The notes: generated by a model from the letters alone, not told the origin. Shown: positions 35,291 to 48,775, counted from the stretch's first letter. The stretch is 64,000 nucleotides of DNA from Solanum dulcamara (GCF_947179165.1 NC_077242.1:52957097-53021096); one strand, 5' to 3'. Program-made: numbers and translations.

Positions 35291-37668
35291 TTCTATCTCG
35301 TTTAATAGGTTATCAGGATTCTAATGGCCAATTTTCTTTACATTATCATACAATTTCTCTTACCCTAACTTGCAACACTCCGGGTATATTCTACTGTCCC
35401 TTTACTAAGCTCTTCTTTTTAGTTCTCTTACCCCGCATCATATTGCAACCCTTACACGAGCATGTGTAGGTGCTTAGTCAGTTTCGAAGATGCCTTAGCA
35501 TCTCCATACTAGTCTTTATGAAGACCCTACATTGTCTCTTACCCCCTTCAATTTATGTCAGGGCTCACTATGGCTTTTGCCTTCAATACTAACCATATCT
35601 CAATAGTTTTGCCTCCAACTATCTTATACTTTTCTTTGATGTACCTAAAATATTGCAATCACATTGCTTTTACTGAGTTCTTATTGTTTTTATCAAGTAA
35701 CCACTTGATCTCCCCCTTAGCATACCAGCATTTGTAGGTTGCATAACTATTCTCGTACAATCTGTACAAAGTGCGTTCAATTTTTGTCATCATCTTTCCT
35801 GCTCTTGGCTTACTCTGCTCTACATGTGTCATTGTACTAACACGCACTTCCAGTCTCTTTTGTCATACTTGTTTTGCTTCCTTCACTTACTCTTAAGTTT
35901 TCTCTTTTTCCAATATAGGCGAGATTTCTTATCCTTTCTTTTTTTCTACTTGTATATCACAATGTCAGTAGCCAGTAACTCTATTACCAACATCTTAACC
36001 TTTAGTCAAGTGTATCCTGGCTATCCCTTACCATATCTTTAAGCTCTCATTGTGATTCTCTTGCTGTATTTATCCCTTTTGTATGCACCCATTCTTTGAT
36101 GTCATACTATTCAAGGTTCTTACTAATAATTCTCAGCACTATCTCAGGTATCATGACTTCTATCTGGTCATTGCTGGATTTTAGATCTTGTTAACTCATG
36201 CCAGTGTGGGATCTCACTTGAAGCTACTTCCCCCCTTTAAGGTGTACCCATGTCACTATCTGTTTGTGTTTTACCTTAACACCATGTTGTTGTACTACCC
36301 CTTTAACTTTATAACTACACATTCTCCTTTTGTTCCGTCCTCGTATTCAGTTACGTATGTCTATCTTAGACGCCTCTGTTAGAACTTCCTTATCATTTCT
36401 CCAGCTCATGTCCATTTTTTTTGTGCGCAAGGAATTCCATATTACTCTTTATTTCCTTGCACTAGTTATCCTTTTCGTCATCATATAACATTTATTCGAA
36501 ACTTTCCTTACAAGACTTGATAAGTCTTCCTTATTTGTTCCATCGCTCGCTTTTTCGTTTCACACCTATCTTTATATTCCAATCACATGGCTCATGTTAT
36601 ATCTTCGGCCACTTTCTTACTGGGCTTTCCTTATTTTCATAACGATCTTCGTTATATTCACGTGATATCCTGGTTGCATTCAATTCCACAGTATAACACT
36701 TCTTAACCTTTTTCACAATTCTTACTATGGGTTACTTACCCTTCTTAGTTAGTCTTATCCTTAATATTCCATAAGCTGTCTTATTAATACTTCATATCCG
36801 TCGCAATTCTTTTTCCCTTGTACTCTTGTTTTAATCATACTATTACTTCTTTTAACTATAACTCATCACAATTTATCCCTATTTACCAATTCAGTTGGTG
36901 CCTTAATATATATCACTCTATACTGATCTACCAGTCTTTTTTAGATCATTGCTTAGTCTTACCAGTCGTTTCCAGATTCTTTTTCCATACCAATATTGAC
37001 CTTCGCATTACCAATACCATTACTTTAGCAATTAACTTATTCCTTGAGGTCATCCATACTCGTAGTTTAGTCAAATCTCATCCTTATTATGGGCAAGGCA
37101 TACTACAACCTTGTATCCCATTCTTTTTTTATTTCTAGGAAAATTTGGGCAGAGTTTCCTTTGTATTTCTCCCTATCTCAACACCTGGACGTAGGAAATA
37201 CAAACAATACCTCACAGGGCATATATGTATATATTCAGATCATATCATATCACAGCCACACAAGGCACTCAATATCAATAATATGAAAATGGACTTACCT
37301 CGTATGTCCACTCGAACTGCACTTGTTGCACTTTGTTGACTATTTTTCCTTTCTATTTTAACCTTACATGTCAGTCGTACTTCAATACCTTACCTGCCAT
37401 ATATCTTTCATGCCTTTGCTTACCTGCGTGCTTTGTAACTTCCAATACCGTCAGTTTCTTCTTCTATCGCTGTTGTCCTTCTGCTGAAAGCACAGGTTAG
37501 TATGAGGAATTTCATTCCCTATGACCTGACTCTATTGCACGATCTTAGATATAAAAGAAAGGTAACATCCTAAATGTCCTTTAGCCTCCTGTTTATAGAT
37601 GTGGTGCACAACACACCAATAAACAAGACTCTACTAGACACGGTCTGTAGACACTCTAAGGACGAACT
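35291..37668 (-). mobile_element. Non-coding internal region of B
   Basis: No gag, protease, RT or RNase H recognised. Homologous over several blocks to the F internal region: 37490-37684 matches 56492-56690, and about 35640-35730 matches about 58850-58925. Pyrimidine-rich on the plus strand. The several 60-106-codon frames have no domain and no conserved start. Confidence 0.7.
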
Positions 37669-37680
37669 GCTCTGATACCA
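37669..37680 (-). promoter_or_regulatory. Primer-binding site of B
   Basis: gctctgatacca is the exact complement of tggtatcagagc, four bases from the 5' LTR edge at 37685. Confidence 0.92.
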
Positions 37681-38183
37681 CTTCTGTCATGACCCAACCC
37701 CGTAGGCCGTGACTAGGGTCCATCCCGGACCCCCGTGTACATACCTATCAGCTATAGTCAAGTTGAACTCTGAATACTGTGATGCTATACACAAAAACCC
37801 CAATGGGTCAAAATCTTTTCATGTACATATAGCCTTTTTCATTCGTATCATATTATGAAAGGGCACGCAAGCCGGCAAGGCTACCATAACATAAAAACAT
37901 CATTATGATATTTTATACTTTATATACTCAGTACATGTATTATACTTTATATACTCAGTACATTTTGGAGTTTCGCCAGCTTAGGGTTTTCCGCTCTGCT
38001 ATATTGGAAGTGCTCTATTATTTCAGAGCCTAGTTTCTGGGTATTGGTCCTTCTATGTATATAATTTTTTGATCAGGGGTACGATGGGGGACCTGTCCCG
38101 CCATATGTCGCTGTTACTATTCTTAAAGGTCTGTAGACATGTGTATGTGGGTTGTTTGTAAGTTTGTTTCAGTTGTATTTATA

Positions 38184-38964
38184 CAACACACTTTTGGTTA
38201 CTAATCTTGTTGGTTTCATTAGTTAGTATAACATTGTTAGTAAATAACATACACTGGAGACTTTATCGCATATTGTGTTGATTAGTTCATTCATAACTAG
38301 AATAAATAAGTATGAGTTCAATGCCTATTTTTTTTATTTATTTAAACTCATTGTTAGGAGCAACTCCTACTGTTCTCATGATTATAATGAATTTGGTAAT
38401 TGGTGTGTTTCAATTCAGATAGGTACGCTTGATATTTGATATGACATTTCCAAGTTACGATTTCAAAATAAGTCTTATATTATGAGAACTTATTAGTGAA
38501 AGAAATAACTTAATTAAATTTTGTAAAATATTTAGAAATTTAAGTTAATACAAATAATTTTTTACGATATCAGAAAATTTGAATTTGTGATAACAAGTGC
38601 CTTTTATTTTTTAAACTAGATTTTAAAAATATATATAAAAAATTATTTGATTATTATCTAATATAAGTGACTTATACCGACCTCCATATCGATTTTAAAT
38701 ATGAAAATAAAGTAAATTATAAAAAAATTCGAAGAACAAATCTGAAAAATTGAAAAATTGTTTGATGTCTCGTCAGAAAAAAATTTCAAAAAAATCTACC
38801 AAAAAAGTGACTGAAAAATAGCACGTCCCAAAGATTTCGATCATAATTATGATACTGATATATGCAGAATACCCCTGAAGAGTGCCAGAATCGCGGAACA
38901 GTGAAGATTTTGCTGGAAAAAAAATTCTCAGCAATTTTGCTCTCTTATTATTCTCGTTTTGACA
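38184..38964. other. Unassigned AT-rich insert in B 5' LTR
   Basis: No counterpart in the B 3' LTR. AT-rich, no clear TIR, LTR or target duplication. Frame 38773-39009 has no recognised domain. Origin unknown. Confidence 0.6.
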
Positions 38965-41317
38965 ATAACTAAAATAGGGATGCAGGGGGCAAGTATAACA
39001 TTTAGTCATTTACCGTACCTGCATCTTATAAAATAAAGGCATACATATTATCATCACGTACTGTATCCGGCACGTTCGGGGACTCAGTGTAACAACTACA
39101 TCACTTTGTCATCATAAACACATATGTACTATTAGCGATGTGGAACATACAACCCGATCCATGTATATAGAAAGTACATGCCGAGGAATAACGGCCTGAT
39201 CCATGTATCGTATAATAATGCCGAGGAATGACAGCCCAATCCATATCTCATATACATGTTGAGGAACAATGGCCCGATCTGTATATAGTATAATAATGCC
39301 GAGGAATGACGGCACGATCCGTATATAATATATAATGCTGTGGAACATATGACCCGATCCGTATATAGCAAAATATGCCAAGGAACGTTCGGCTCGACCC
39401 CTATATAGTAAAATATATCGAGGAGCATTCGGCCCGATCCATATATCTTATAATGCATATACATGCACGTAAAACTTGGTAACATATCAAACATCCCTCA
39501 ACACATTATCATAAAGTATATCCAAGAGCCTCTAGGTCTAGGAGCTTACACACCCAATCATTATTTAGTATGTAGAAAGCTCGAGGGTCGTAGTTCAACT
39601 ACTTTAAGACCCTTACCATTCAAAGGTGAGTACAAGTCATTAGTTATGACCGGAACGTACGAAGGAAATTACCTCTAACTCATATCATATATTGCTTCAC
39701 TTACATTAAACTATTTCAAGAGAAGGGAGAGATAGGCTTCATATGTAATACTTTTCGTTATGTAGAAGACTTACAAGACCATAACTCAGCTATCACATGA
39801 GTTCTAACACCGTGAAGTGAATAAGATTTATGAACCATACTCGGGGTTCTATGAATGGAATTATCCCCACATTATATATACCATCCACTTATGTCTAAGG
39901 CATGCCAAGAGAAGAGAAGATTTAAGCCTTACATACCCTCTGCTTTTCATCATCTAGGAGACAGGGAGAGACACTAACTCAGTTAGCATAGGAGCTCTCA
40001 CTTCAAAAAGTAGGTAGGAGTCATGAATCATATTTGGAGCTTCTTGAGTAGATTTTTCCCCATATTTCATATGCACATCATAATTAAGACTAAGATACGC
40101 CAAGAGAAATGAAGGATAGCCTTACATACTCATCGCTTCCTAACGTATAGAAGGCTTGAGAAGCCCTAATTCAATTACTGTAAGAGTGCTTTCATTAAGA
40201 AGTAAATGAGGATCATAAGTTAAGCTTGTCATTTATGAGTAGATTTACCCTCAATCTCATATCATTCATTACTTAACTTGAAGACATGCCAAAAGAAAAG
40301 AAGAGATAAGCTTTACATACCTCTTATCGATTGCTTTTAATCCGACTTGTGTCGTTGTCGTCCAAAACTATTTAACACGAAGGTAATACTAATATTAATA
40401 ACCTTTAACTTTCCATCTTCCAAATCTATAACCAAGAACCCATAGGAATAAATTCCTTATTCGCCTTTCTTGACTAGTCTCGACTAGTCTATTAGTTAGT
40501 TAAGAAGTTAATGGAATTCGGGCAGCATCTCCTCTATAACTCACCCTATCCGAACTTCCAATTAACCTCCAAAACTTAGCAGCCATATTAATCACAACAA
40601 CCAGAAGCCAATACATACTTACACCACTTCAACATTACACAAAACAAGCCCCAAACATCCCGCTCAAAACTACGACTCCAAAATACGGTTTTCAATCCTT
40701 ATTTCGCAAATTCTTAACCACACAAAATGGGGTGTTATGTGGCTAAAAACAGCAGAAATTATATCCATATTTAGACCTTTTCCCATCCCTTCAATACTAC
40801 AAAACAATTCCCAATATGGCACTACAATAACAACGACACTAGTTACATTTTAAGCCACTAGAATACGTCAAAACAGTCCCTACACAACCTGCAACTTCGT
40901 TTAGCTGTAATGTACATATTTTCATGTCTACAACTAATGTTTACACACACATAACATTATTAAACCTTCACCAAAACGTGGGAGAAGAGAATCAAGCCAT
41001 ACATTAACAAACGGCTTCCCAAACTTTTTAAAAATTAACTTCGGAAACTCCTTAACATGCTGAAAGTTGTGGGCTGTTCGTGTCCCTTATTTGCTACCCC
41101 AAATAGTAATTTTACTCTATTAAACCCCATCATGTAGCCGTGTTATACCTTAAATAATTAATTCACGGAATGAAATCAGAGGGCTTACCTTAAATTAGAG
41201 CAACCCGTGGCTGCCTCTCTCTTGTTCTCACGTTTTTGCTCTTCATTTGTTGGTTAAGTCCAATGCTGAAAATGACTCCTTAGTCATCCATACATATATA
41301 TATACCCTTTTGGAGAG

Positions 41318-41352
41318 TGACACGTGTTATCCCCTAATGGTGACACGTGTCA
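41318..41352 (-). promoter_or_regulatory. G-box pair of B 5' LTR promoter
   Basis: tgacacgtgtca at 41341-41352 is a perfect 12-bp palindrome with a CACGTG core. A second copy with one change lies at 41318-41329. A TATA-like run (atatatatata) at 41291-41305 lies downstream in element sense. The layout repeats in F. Confidence 0.65.
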
Positions 41353-41851
41353 ATCCCTTAGGTAGCCATATCATCTCATGCAGCTAATCATATGCTGCCA
41401 TGTGGCAGTATGGGGTCAACCCCAAGTAGGTGAGTCACCTACTTGGTCCAAGTAGGTACATCACCTACTTAGTTCAAGTAGGTACATCACCTACTTGCTT
41501 CGAGTAGGCGCGTCATCTCCTTATTTCTCTTTTGTGAGTTCGTAATCTCGTTTCACTTTAAGAGCTTAAGTATTCCTTGCTACTTAAGCTCAATATGTAA
41601 TTCGGTAGCTTAATTATATAAGACGACCAAATTGGCATCTTATGCAAGTAATTCGAGTTCCACGACTTGTTATTTAGCCCCTAACTACCTTCAAATCCTT
41701 ATAACTTTATTTCCAACCTTCACTATTATGGAGCACCACATCCTCCCTTCCTTAGAGTTATTTGGAAACGTTATAGATAATGTGGATCACATGATAGCTT
41801 TTAGAGAAGCTAGATAGGTGTTTCTATGTACCAAAAGTGTGGGGCATAACA

Positions 41852-42300
41852 TGTTCTTTTGGCTTGTCCGTCGGTTTGAGGATGGAAAGTGGTACTTAGC
41901 TTGACTTTAGTGCCAAGACCTTTCTGAAATGACTTCCAAAAATGTGAACTAAATTGAGTAACTCTATCCGATATAATTGACAAAGGAACATCATGATGTT
42001 TCACAAGTTCACGAATGTACAACTTAGCATAGTCTTCGGCACCATAAGAAGTCTTGTTCGGTAGAAAATATGCCGATTTGGTCATTCGGTCCACAATGAC
42101 CCAAATAGAACCATAATGTCTTCTAGTACAAGGCAAACCTATGACAAAGTCCATATTCACATCTTCCCACTTCCATGTAGGAATTTTGATTTTTGAGCTA
42201 GACCTCCCGGTCTTTGATGTTCAACTTTCACTTGTTGACAATTAGGACACTTAGACACGAACTCTGCTATGTCCTTCTTCATGCCATTCCACCAATACAC
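41852..42300 (-). pseudogene. Integrase core of C, part upstream of B insertion
   Basis: Frame 41810-42160 (true C part from 41852) has MDFVIGLPCTRR, WVIVDRMTKSAYF with the first Asp, SIISDRVTQFSSHFWKSF with the second Asp and FHPQTDGQAKR, where the catalytic Glu reads Lys. Frame end beyond 41852 runs into the B LTR. 42161-42300 encodes the Cys half of the zinc finger. Confidence 0.88.
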
Positions 42301-43620
42301 TTACCTCAAGTCATGATACATCTTGGTGGATCTTGGATGAATTGAATACCAAGAGTTATGGGCCTCATTCAATATCAACTCTTGTAATCCATCAATATTT
42401 GGAACACACAAACGACCTTGGTAACATAGTACCCATTTTTCTCTTAGGGAGAAAGCCTCTACAGATTTTTCGGCAAATGACTTCTTCAATTCGACCAAAA
42501 TTGAATCATTGTCTTGTTTGGCCTTAACGTCTGCCGCAAGAGACGATTCCAAACCATTATGTATAAGAATGCCTGCATAATTGGTATCAACCAAACACAC
42601 ACTTAAACGTGTCAATCTATAGAGCTCTTTAACCAATTCCCTTTTACCTTCCTCAACATGTGCAACACTACCCATAGACAACCGATTAAGAGCATCGATT
42701 ATAATATTTGCCTTACCCGGATGGTATAATATGCTCATGTCATAGTATCTTAGGAGTTCAAGCCACCTCCTTTGCCTAAGGTTCAAGTTCCTTTGATTAA
42801 ATACATATTGCAAGCTTTTGTGGTCGGTAAAAACATCAACATGCACCCCATAAATATAATGGTGCCAAATTTTTAACGCAAACATAACTGCTGCAAGTTC
42901 AAGATCATGGGTGGGATAGTTCCTTTCATGCACTTTAAATGTTCTAGAGGCATAGGCTATAACCTTACCATGTTGCATCAAGACACAACCCAAACCAACA
43001 CACGAAGCATCACAATAAATAACAAATCCATCCAAACCTTCAGGCAATGTCAAAATAGGAGCCGACGTAAGATGATCCTTCAATATTTGGAAACTTTTCT
43101 CACATTCCTCCGACCATTGGAATTTTGCCTTGTTTTGTGTCAACTTAGTTAAAGGCGAACAAATAGATGAGAACCATTCAACAAACCTTCTGTAGTATCC
43201 GGCTAAACCCAAAAAACTTCTAATGTCCGAAGGAGATAATGGTCTAGGCCAATTCTCGACCGCCTCCATTTTGTTTGGATCTACTTTAATCCTATCACCG
43301 GACACCACATGGCCAAGAAATGCAACCTCCCTCAGCCAAAATTCGCACTTACTAAATTTAGAGAATAATTGCTTTTCTCTCAATGTTTGCAACACAATCC
43401 TCAAGTGACCCATATGATCTTCCTCATTTCTAGAATAAATCAAGATATCATCAATGAACACCACTACAAACATGTCCAAATATGGTTTGAAAATACGATT
43501 CATCAAATCCATGAATATAGAGGGAGCATTAGTCAAACCAAACGACATTACTACAAATTCAAAATGACCGTACCTATTTTGAAAAACCATTTTGGGAATA
43601 TCACATTCCCTTACCCTCAA
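42301..43620 (-). pseudogene. RT, RNase H and zinc-finger start of C
   Basis: The longest frame in the window, 439 residues. Order: [34 protein letters not shown] (RT active site), [41 protein letters not shown] (RNase H start), [40 protein letters not shown], then [19 protein letters not shown] of the integrase zinc finger, ending in a stop at 42301. The upstream stop at 43621 separates it from the RT fingers. Confidence 0.92.
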
Positions 43621-44574
43621 TTAATGATAACCGGAATGGAGGTCAATCTTAGAAAAGTAGCTTGCTCCATGTAATTGATCAAACAAGTCATGTATCCTTA
43701 GAATTGGATATTTATTCTTTATGGTGACCTTATTCAATTGCCAGTAGTCTATACACATTCGGAGTGACCCATCTTTCTTCCTAACAAACAACATGGGAGA
43801 AACCCATGGTGAAACACTCGGTCTTATAAAACCCTTGTCCAACAAATCCTTCAACTGTTCTTTCAACTCTTTAAGTTCCTCCGTATCCATACGGTCAAGA
43901 GGAATAAAAATAGGTTGGGTATCAGGAAGAAAATCTATGCCAAAGTCAATTTCCCTTTCGGGAGGAATATCGGGCAAATCATCAGGAAACATATTGAAGA
44001 ACTCATTAACTATAGGGAACGACCCAAGAGTAGGAGTTTTAGAATCGATGTCCCTAACTCGCATAATATGATAAATGCACCCTTTGGAAATTATTTTTTG
44101 GGCCTCAATACATGAGATGAATCGACCCTTAACCACTGAATCATTACCCTTCCATTCAAGAATAGGCTCATTAGAAAAGTGAAACTTAACCACACAAGTC
44201 CTACAACATATAGATGCGTAAGCGGCATGTAACCAATCCATACCAAGAATTATGTCAAAATCAGTCATATCAAGTTCAACAAGGTCACATGGAATAACTC
44301 TGTGCAAGACCCATACGAGACAATTTCTATAAGCTCTCGTGGCTAATACCAAATCACCAATGAGAGTATAAACGAAAATAAGTTCTATTAACACTTCAGG
44401 ACATACATCAAATCTCATAGTAGTGTAAGGAGTAATAAAAGACAAGTTGGCACCCATATCAAACAATGCATAAACATCAAAGTTAAAGATGTAACATACT
44501 CGTGACCACATCGGGAGCCTCATCAACCTCTTGCCTAGCATGAAGAGCATAAAATCGGTTGTTGCTTTGGCCAC
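43621..44574 (-). pseudogene. Protease and RT N-terminal half of C
   Basis: 317-residue frame. Protease: [17 protein letters not shown] (catalytic D-S/T-G reads DMG), [15 protein letters not shown] flap-side motif. Then the linker [37 protein letters not shown] and RT fingers [30 protein letters not shown] (Arg to Trp in the YRQLNK motif), [11 protein letters not shown] with the first RT Asp, then a stop. Confidence 0.92.
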
Positions 44575-45655
44575 CCTTAGGTTGATCTTGGGCGCCTTGT
44601 TGCAATTGGCCTCTTAGAGGATGACCTTCTCCACCCTTGTTGGCAATAAGAGGGCACTCGAAATGCTTATGGCCCATCTTTCCACATCCATAGCAAGCAT
44701 CCATTCCCATTAAGCACTTTCCTCCATGATTCTTTCAAAAGTTTGCACACTTAGGGAAAAAAGGGTTACTAGCATTTACACCTCATTCTCCTTGATCTTT
44801 AGGGTATGGTATGCTATCCTTAGCAAACTTCTTCCCCGAGCTTTGGACTTGTTGAGAGCGTCCACTACTACCAATGGCCCTAGCATTGGAGAACCCTCCT
44901 TCATACCGAACCCTCTTAGAATCCCTCATCCTTATTTCCTTAAGATTTTCTCCTTCACTTTTTTCGGCAAAAGTCATGAGCCGAGATATGTCCATCTCCT
45001 TAACAAGCATAGCGGTGTGACATTCCATAGCAACTAAGTCGGATACCCCCGATATGAATTTACTCATTCGAGCACGTTGATCGACAACCAACGAAGGAGC
45101 ATACTTGGATAGCTTAGTAAACTTTAGGGCATAGTCCCTCATCCCCATAATGCCTTGTCGAAGATTTATGAACTTCAACACTTTAGCCTCCCTTAATTCA
45201 AGAGGGAAAATGTGATCAAGGAAAGTAAGTTTAAAAGCTTCCCATTCAATAGTACCTTCATCCATCCTCTCCAACTTCCATTAAGTGTACTATGTTTGAG
45301 CAACCCCCTTAAGTTGGTAAGCCGCCAACTCCGCTTTTTCTCCTAAAGTCAACCCCATAATACTTACTATCTTCTAGACCTCATTAATGAACTGTTGAGG
45401 ATCCTCATCAACTTTTGAGCCATGTAACTCCAGAGGATTCGTTCGTGCAAAGTCCCTTACTTTTGAGGCCGAAGTGGGAATATTAGGAGGAGTCGCAATA
45501 TCTTTGTTGGTCACCACTCGGGCTAGCATAGTAATGGAGGTTCAAAACTCCGCATTAATCACTTGGTCTGGTAGAGGACCATTGTATTGAGGAGCCGGGG
45601 GAGCTTGGGCTTCATTAACATTATTTCCCCTTAGAAATGGTGGTCTTCTTGGAGC
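44483..45655 (-). pseudogene. Gag of C
   Basis: The start codon is ATA in place of ATG before APRRPPFLRG (near 45655). Then several stops, a 163-residue open part (44783-45274) with IEWEAFKLTFLDHIFPLELR, MRDYALKFTKLSKYAPSLV and ISRLMTFAEK (capsid), and a C-terminal frame 44483-44710 with CYGCGKMGHKHFEC, an intact CCHC zinc knuckle, and [10 protein letters not shown]. It overlaps the protease frame at 44483-44574 through a frameshift. Confidence 0.9.
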
Positions 45656-45862
45656 TATCTTTCTAAAAATTGCAAAGAAAGAACATTAGGTAAAACAAGT
45701 CTTACGATAAACTCTATAGTACGATAGGGATTATGAAAGAAGTGAGAATTGCTAAAATGCTTCATAGCCTCCTACTCATAAGTGTGGCGCGTTTCACACC
45801 CATGAATAATACTGTACTTGACGCGACATGTTGGACACCCTAGGATACTTGAAAAACCTTAT

Positions 45863-45874
45863 GCTCTAATACCA
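45863..45874 (-). promoter_or_regulatory. Primer-binding site of C
   Basis: gctctaatacca, complement of the initiator-Met PBS with one mismatch, four bases from the 5' LTR. 45656-45862 is untranslated leader. Confidence 0.85.
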
Positions 45875-45878
45875 AGTT

Positions 45879-47892
45879 TGTCATGACCTGATCGAGAGCC
45901 TAGTCATAATACGATGATTAAAACCCCAAAAGGCTCAAACCAACCCTCTTGTACATATCATACGTATACATAAGATAAAGAAAAAGCATAAACATCATAA
46001 GAGAGTCTAAACTATGAATAGATATTTAAGAACGTCACATGACAACATAAACTCAAAACATTTATCCAACTAGATGCCTCTACTCATGAATATGGGTGGG
46101 GACTAAGACATGTCCCTAGCTCACCCTCAATATGGAACATAGAAAATGACTTTAAAAATAATAACTAACTCGATAACTAGTCTCTGATAAATGAGGACTC
46201 ACCACAAACCTTATTGGATAGGATAACTTAACTAGCACGTAGATGAGTATGATCTTCAACCTCAACCCCTACATTATGAGACAATATAGGCAAAAAGTAT
46301 GCATTACTATGTTGGAATGTACTAAGTATGAGGACGTGACATGCAATGTAAATCATGAAATACATTGGTAAAGTAAATCACATGATAAGATAAGGTAAGT
46401 AAAGTCATGAGAAAAATCATATTGACCAAAGCATTTAAAAAGCATAATTTAAAATCATAGCATACATAAGAGATCATACATATGTGGGATAGGAACCATA
46501 ACTAACACTAAGACCATGCGAGCTATAATATAAAATCCCACTGTTTCCCCAAGGAATGAAGAAAAAAGGGAATCCATTTGCCAAGATAGACTCTACCCCA
46601 CTAGGTGAGTCATACATACACTATTTGTGGATCCAATAGCTAGGCCATGAAGGCAACCTATGGTGGCACGTAGTTTATGGGACATGAGGCTGATACTAAA
46701 GCTTTTGTTAGGCCCCCCCAGCTCAAGTCCATTTAGTGCTAAGTCAAATCCCATGGAATACATGGATAGCATAGAAATCATAATTATATATATCATAGTT
46801 ATGATCATAGGTTTTAAATCATAGAGTAACTCATTTTTATAATATACTTATAATGTGAGAATTGCCCTTTCATCATTACAATCATATTTGCATAATATAT
46901 ATTAGCTTTAGGTCACCACATAGGGCCCTAAATCACCTTACTTCATAACTTTCATGAACTTCATACCTTGAACTTAGAGTAGAACTCAATTGCAAATCAA
47001 TTGACTTTGAAAATCATGTAATTGGCTTAAAAATATGCATGATCATAAACTTTACATCAGCCCATACATAATTCATATAGATAATATCCCTTGGAAGTAT
47101 AATTCAAAATACTCATAATTTACATCATGAACCCTAGAGATCACAATAGGAGAATTCATGGAAAACCTTTTCAATTTAATGCAGTAACCATCAGTTTATA
47201 TCAAAATAGACTCATGATCATATTTTGAATCATAATTCATGCAATAGGAATAGATATCATAAAACCCATAAAATACCATACTTTAATTTGATAGAAAACT
47301 TGATAAATTGATTGGGTTTCATGGATAAAAGGATCCATGAATTTATAACTACATACCTTAAGTGAGAACACCAATTAATTTTGAAGAACATAAGAGGTTT
47401 TATGGAGAGCTTGAGTGAATTTACTTGAAGTCTTCAATAGAGACCTTGAGAGTCTTTTGCAGAGAAAAAAATATTTGAGTAGGTGAATTATAGAAGAATG
47501 AATATAATTAGAGGTTTAGGTTAATTTATAGAGTTGAATTAGGTCCTAAAATTGTCTAGGTTCTTTAGATACTAATTAGGGAAAAGTCTAAAGTGCCCTT
47601 GCTAAAACTAAATTCGGCCAGAAAACCCTCGCTAGGTCTGCGACGCGGAGGTAAGCAAGTCCGCGATGCAGACTTGCCGTGCACCTTACTGGTTTGCGTT
47701 GTTCCTTTGAGAAATATATCTTTCGATCTATGGGTCCTAAAAATCCACCGAGATTATTCTCCGCAGGTTTTGACCCCTGATCGATATTTCGAACTAGGAT
47801 TTTTTCAAAAAGATTAAGAATAATGCATTAAATTAGCGGCCTATTTCCAAGGCATTCTTAAGGAACTTATGTGCATTTTGAGGGATATTACA
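45879..47892 (-). repeat. 5' LTR of C
   Basis: 2,014 bp, begins tgtcatgacctg and ends gggatattaca. Colinear with the 3' LTR except for the single rather than double copy of the 503-bp block. No gene seen; frames 46593-46808 and 47593-47817 are chance. Confidence 0.9.
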
Positions 47893-48775
47893 CCACCACA
47901 CCACCGAAAAATTCTTTACACTATTTTTTAACACAAAATTTTACAACATCTCCATTATCAACAACCAAAACAAAAGAAACACATAAAAGCTTTTCATCAT
48001 CAGTTAGAAACACCAAGTTTCATAATCCAAACAGGCCACCTCAACAAGAAAAATTAATTTCATAAAGAGTATATATCTTTAACATAAAAAATTGACAAAA
48101 TTATTAGAATAACTTTCTTCTTCTTTACATCTTTTTCTCATTCCTACTTTAAATTTCTATTTTTTTTCAAATATATTTTTTTTGTAATCATTTCAGATTT
48201 GCCCATTTCCCCATCTCTTTTCTTCTCAATTTCAAATTCTATGCAACCTCCTTCAACAACCTTTTTCTCCATATATATGCCAACATTAATTTAAAAAAGA
48301 AGATAGGAAAGGGTTGTATGTGTGGAGAAGAAAAAGGGTATGGGAAGGGGGGGGGAGTTGCAGTGGGGAATGATGGTAACTCCATTAATGGTGGTTAAAG
48401 AGAAGGAGATGCAGAGATGGTGAGAAGAAACAGAAAGTGGTTGTTGCAATTCTTTTTGTTTTTTTTCTTAATTATTGAACTGTTTTGTTTTTTGAAGTAA
48501 TTAATGAAATAGTTTTAAAATAGGCTTTAATAACTCACCATATTTTTTAAATAATTATTTTTGATATATATGCCATATGTCTTCATTTTATTCATCACTT
48601 TGACATGTCATCGGTGAGTGTGTTACACTCTCCTTAATTTTTTTGCTGATTATCAAAAAAGTGTCAAAATAACACAGCGGAATCCGATAATAGGTGTCTA
48701 AAATGAAAAAAGGTCAGTTAAGGTGTCTAAGTGAAACTTGATGCCAACTTTAGAGGGCCATCGATGGCTTCTTCC
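47893..48775. mobile_element. Mutator-like element M, right part
   Basis: Contains the CCACC duplicate at its left end, an AT- and pyrimidine-rich middle with a G-run near 48345, and the right inverted repeat ending gatggcttcttcc, then the 9-bp duplication TTTATGATA. No transposase. Original M length was about 1.17 kb. Confidence 0.75.

Larger units (their letters stand above)
31175..41851 (-). mobile_element. Element B: giant-LTR non-autonomous retrotransposon
   Basis: 3' LTR 31175-34582 (3,408 bp), internal region 34583-37684 (3,102 bp), 5' LTR 37685-41851 (4,167 bp). Perfect 5-bp duplication TGTTC at 31170-31174 and 41852-41856. PBS and PPT are intact. The internal region codes only for an integrase C-terminal relic near the PPT, so B would need enzymes from a relative. 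LTRs, PBS leader and PPT region are homologous to F. Confidence 0.92.
37685..41851 (-). repeat. 5' LTR of B, rearranged
   Basis: Begins tgtcatgaccc, ends ggggcataaca. It has three parts: a normal left end, a block at 37910-38183 that is the inverted form of 31410-31720 of the other LTR, and an unrelated ~0.78-kb insert 38184-38964. From 38965 on it is colinear with 31730-34582. The right end has an extra copy of the aagtaggtg palindrome. Confidence 0.88.
27628..47892 (-). mobile_element. Element C: Ty3/gypsy retrotransposon hosting element B
   Basis: Minus-strand element with 3' LTR 27628-30167, pol and gag relics, PBS 45863-45874 and 5' LTR 45879-47892. Perfect duplication CCACC at 27623-27627 and 47893-47897. 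Element B (31175-41851) sits in its integrase. Net length without B is about 9.6 kb. It has the best-preserved pol in the window (frames of 439 and 317 residues) but with several stops. Confidence 0.92.

Noticed and set aside
35269..37339. Series of plus-strand frames rich in Tyr, Ser, Leu and Phe
   Set aside because: Composition effect of the pyrimidine-rich complement of the B internal region; the element reads on the minus strand and none has a domain.
42301..43620. Integrated pararetrovirus (caulimovirus-type) polymerase
   Set aside because: The neighbouring integrase, LTRs, PBS and PPT show a Ty3/gypsy retrotransposon; no movement or coat protein signature is seen.
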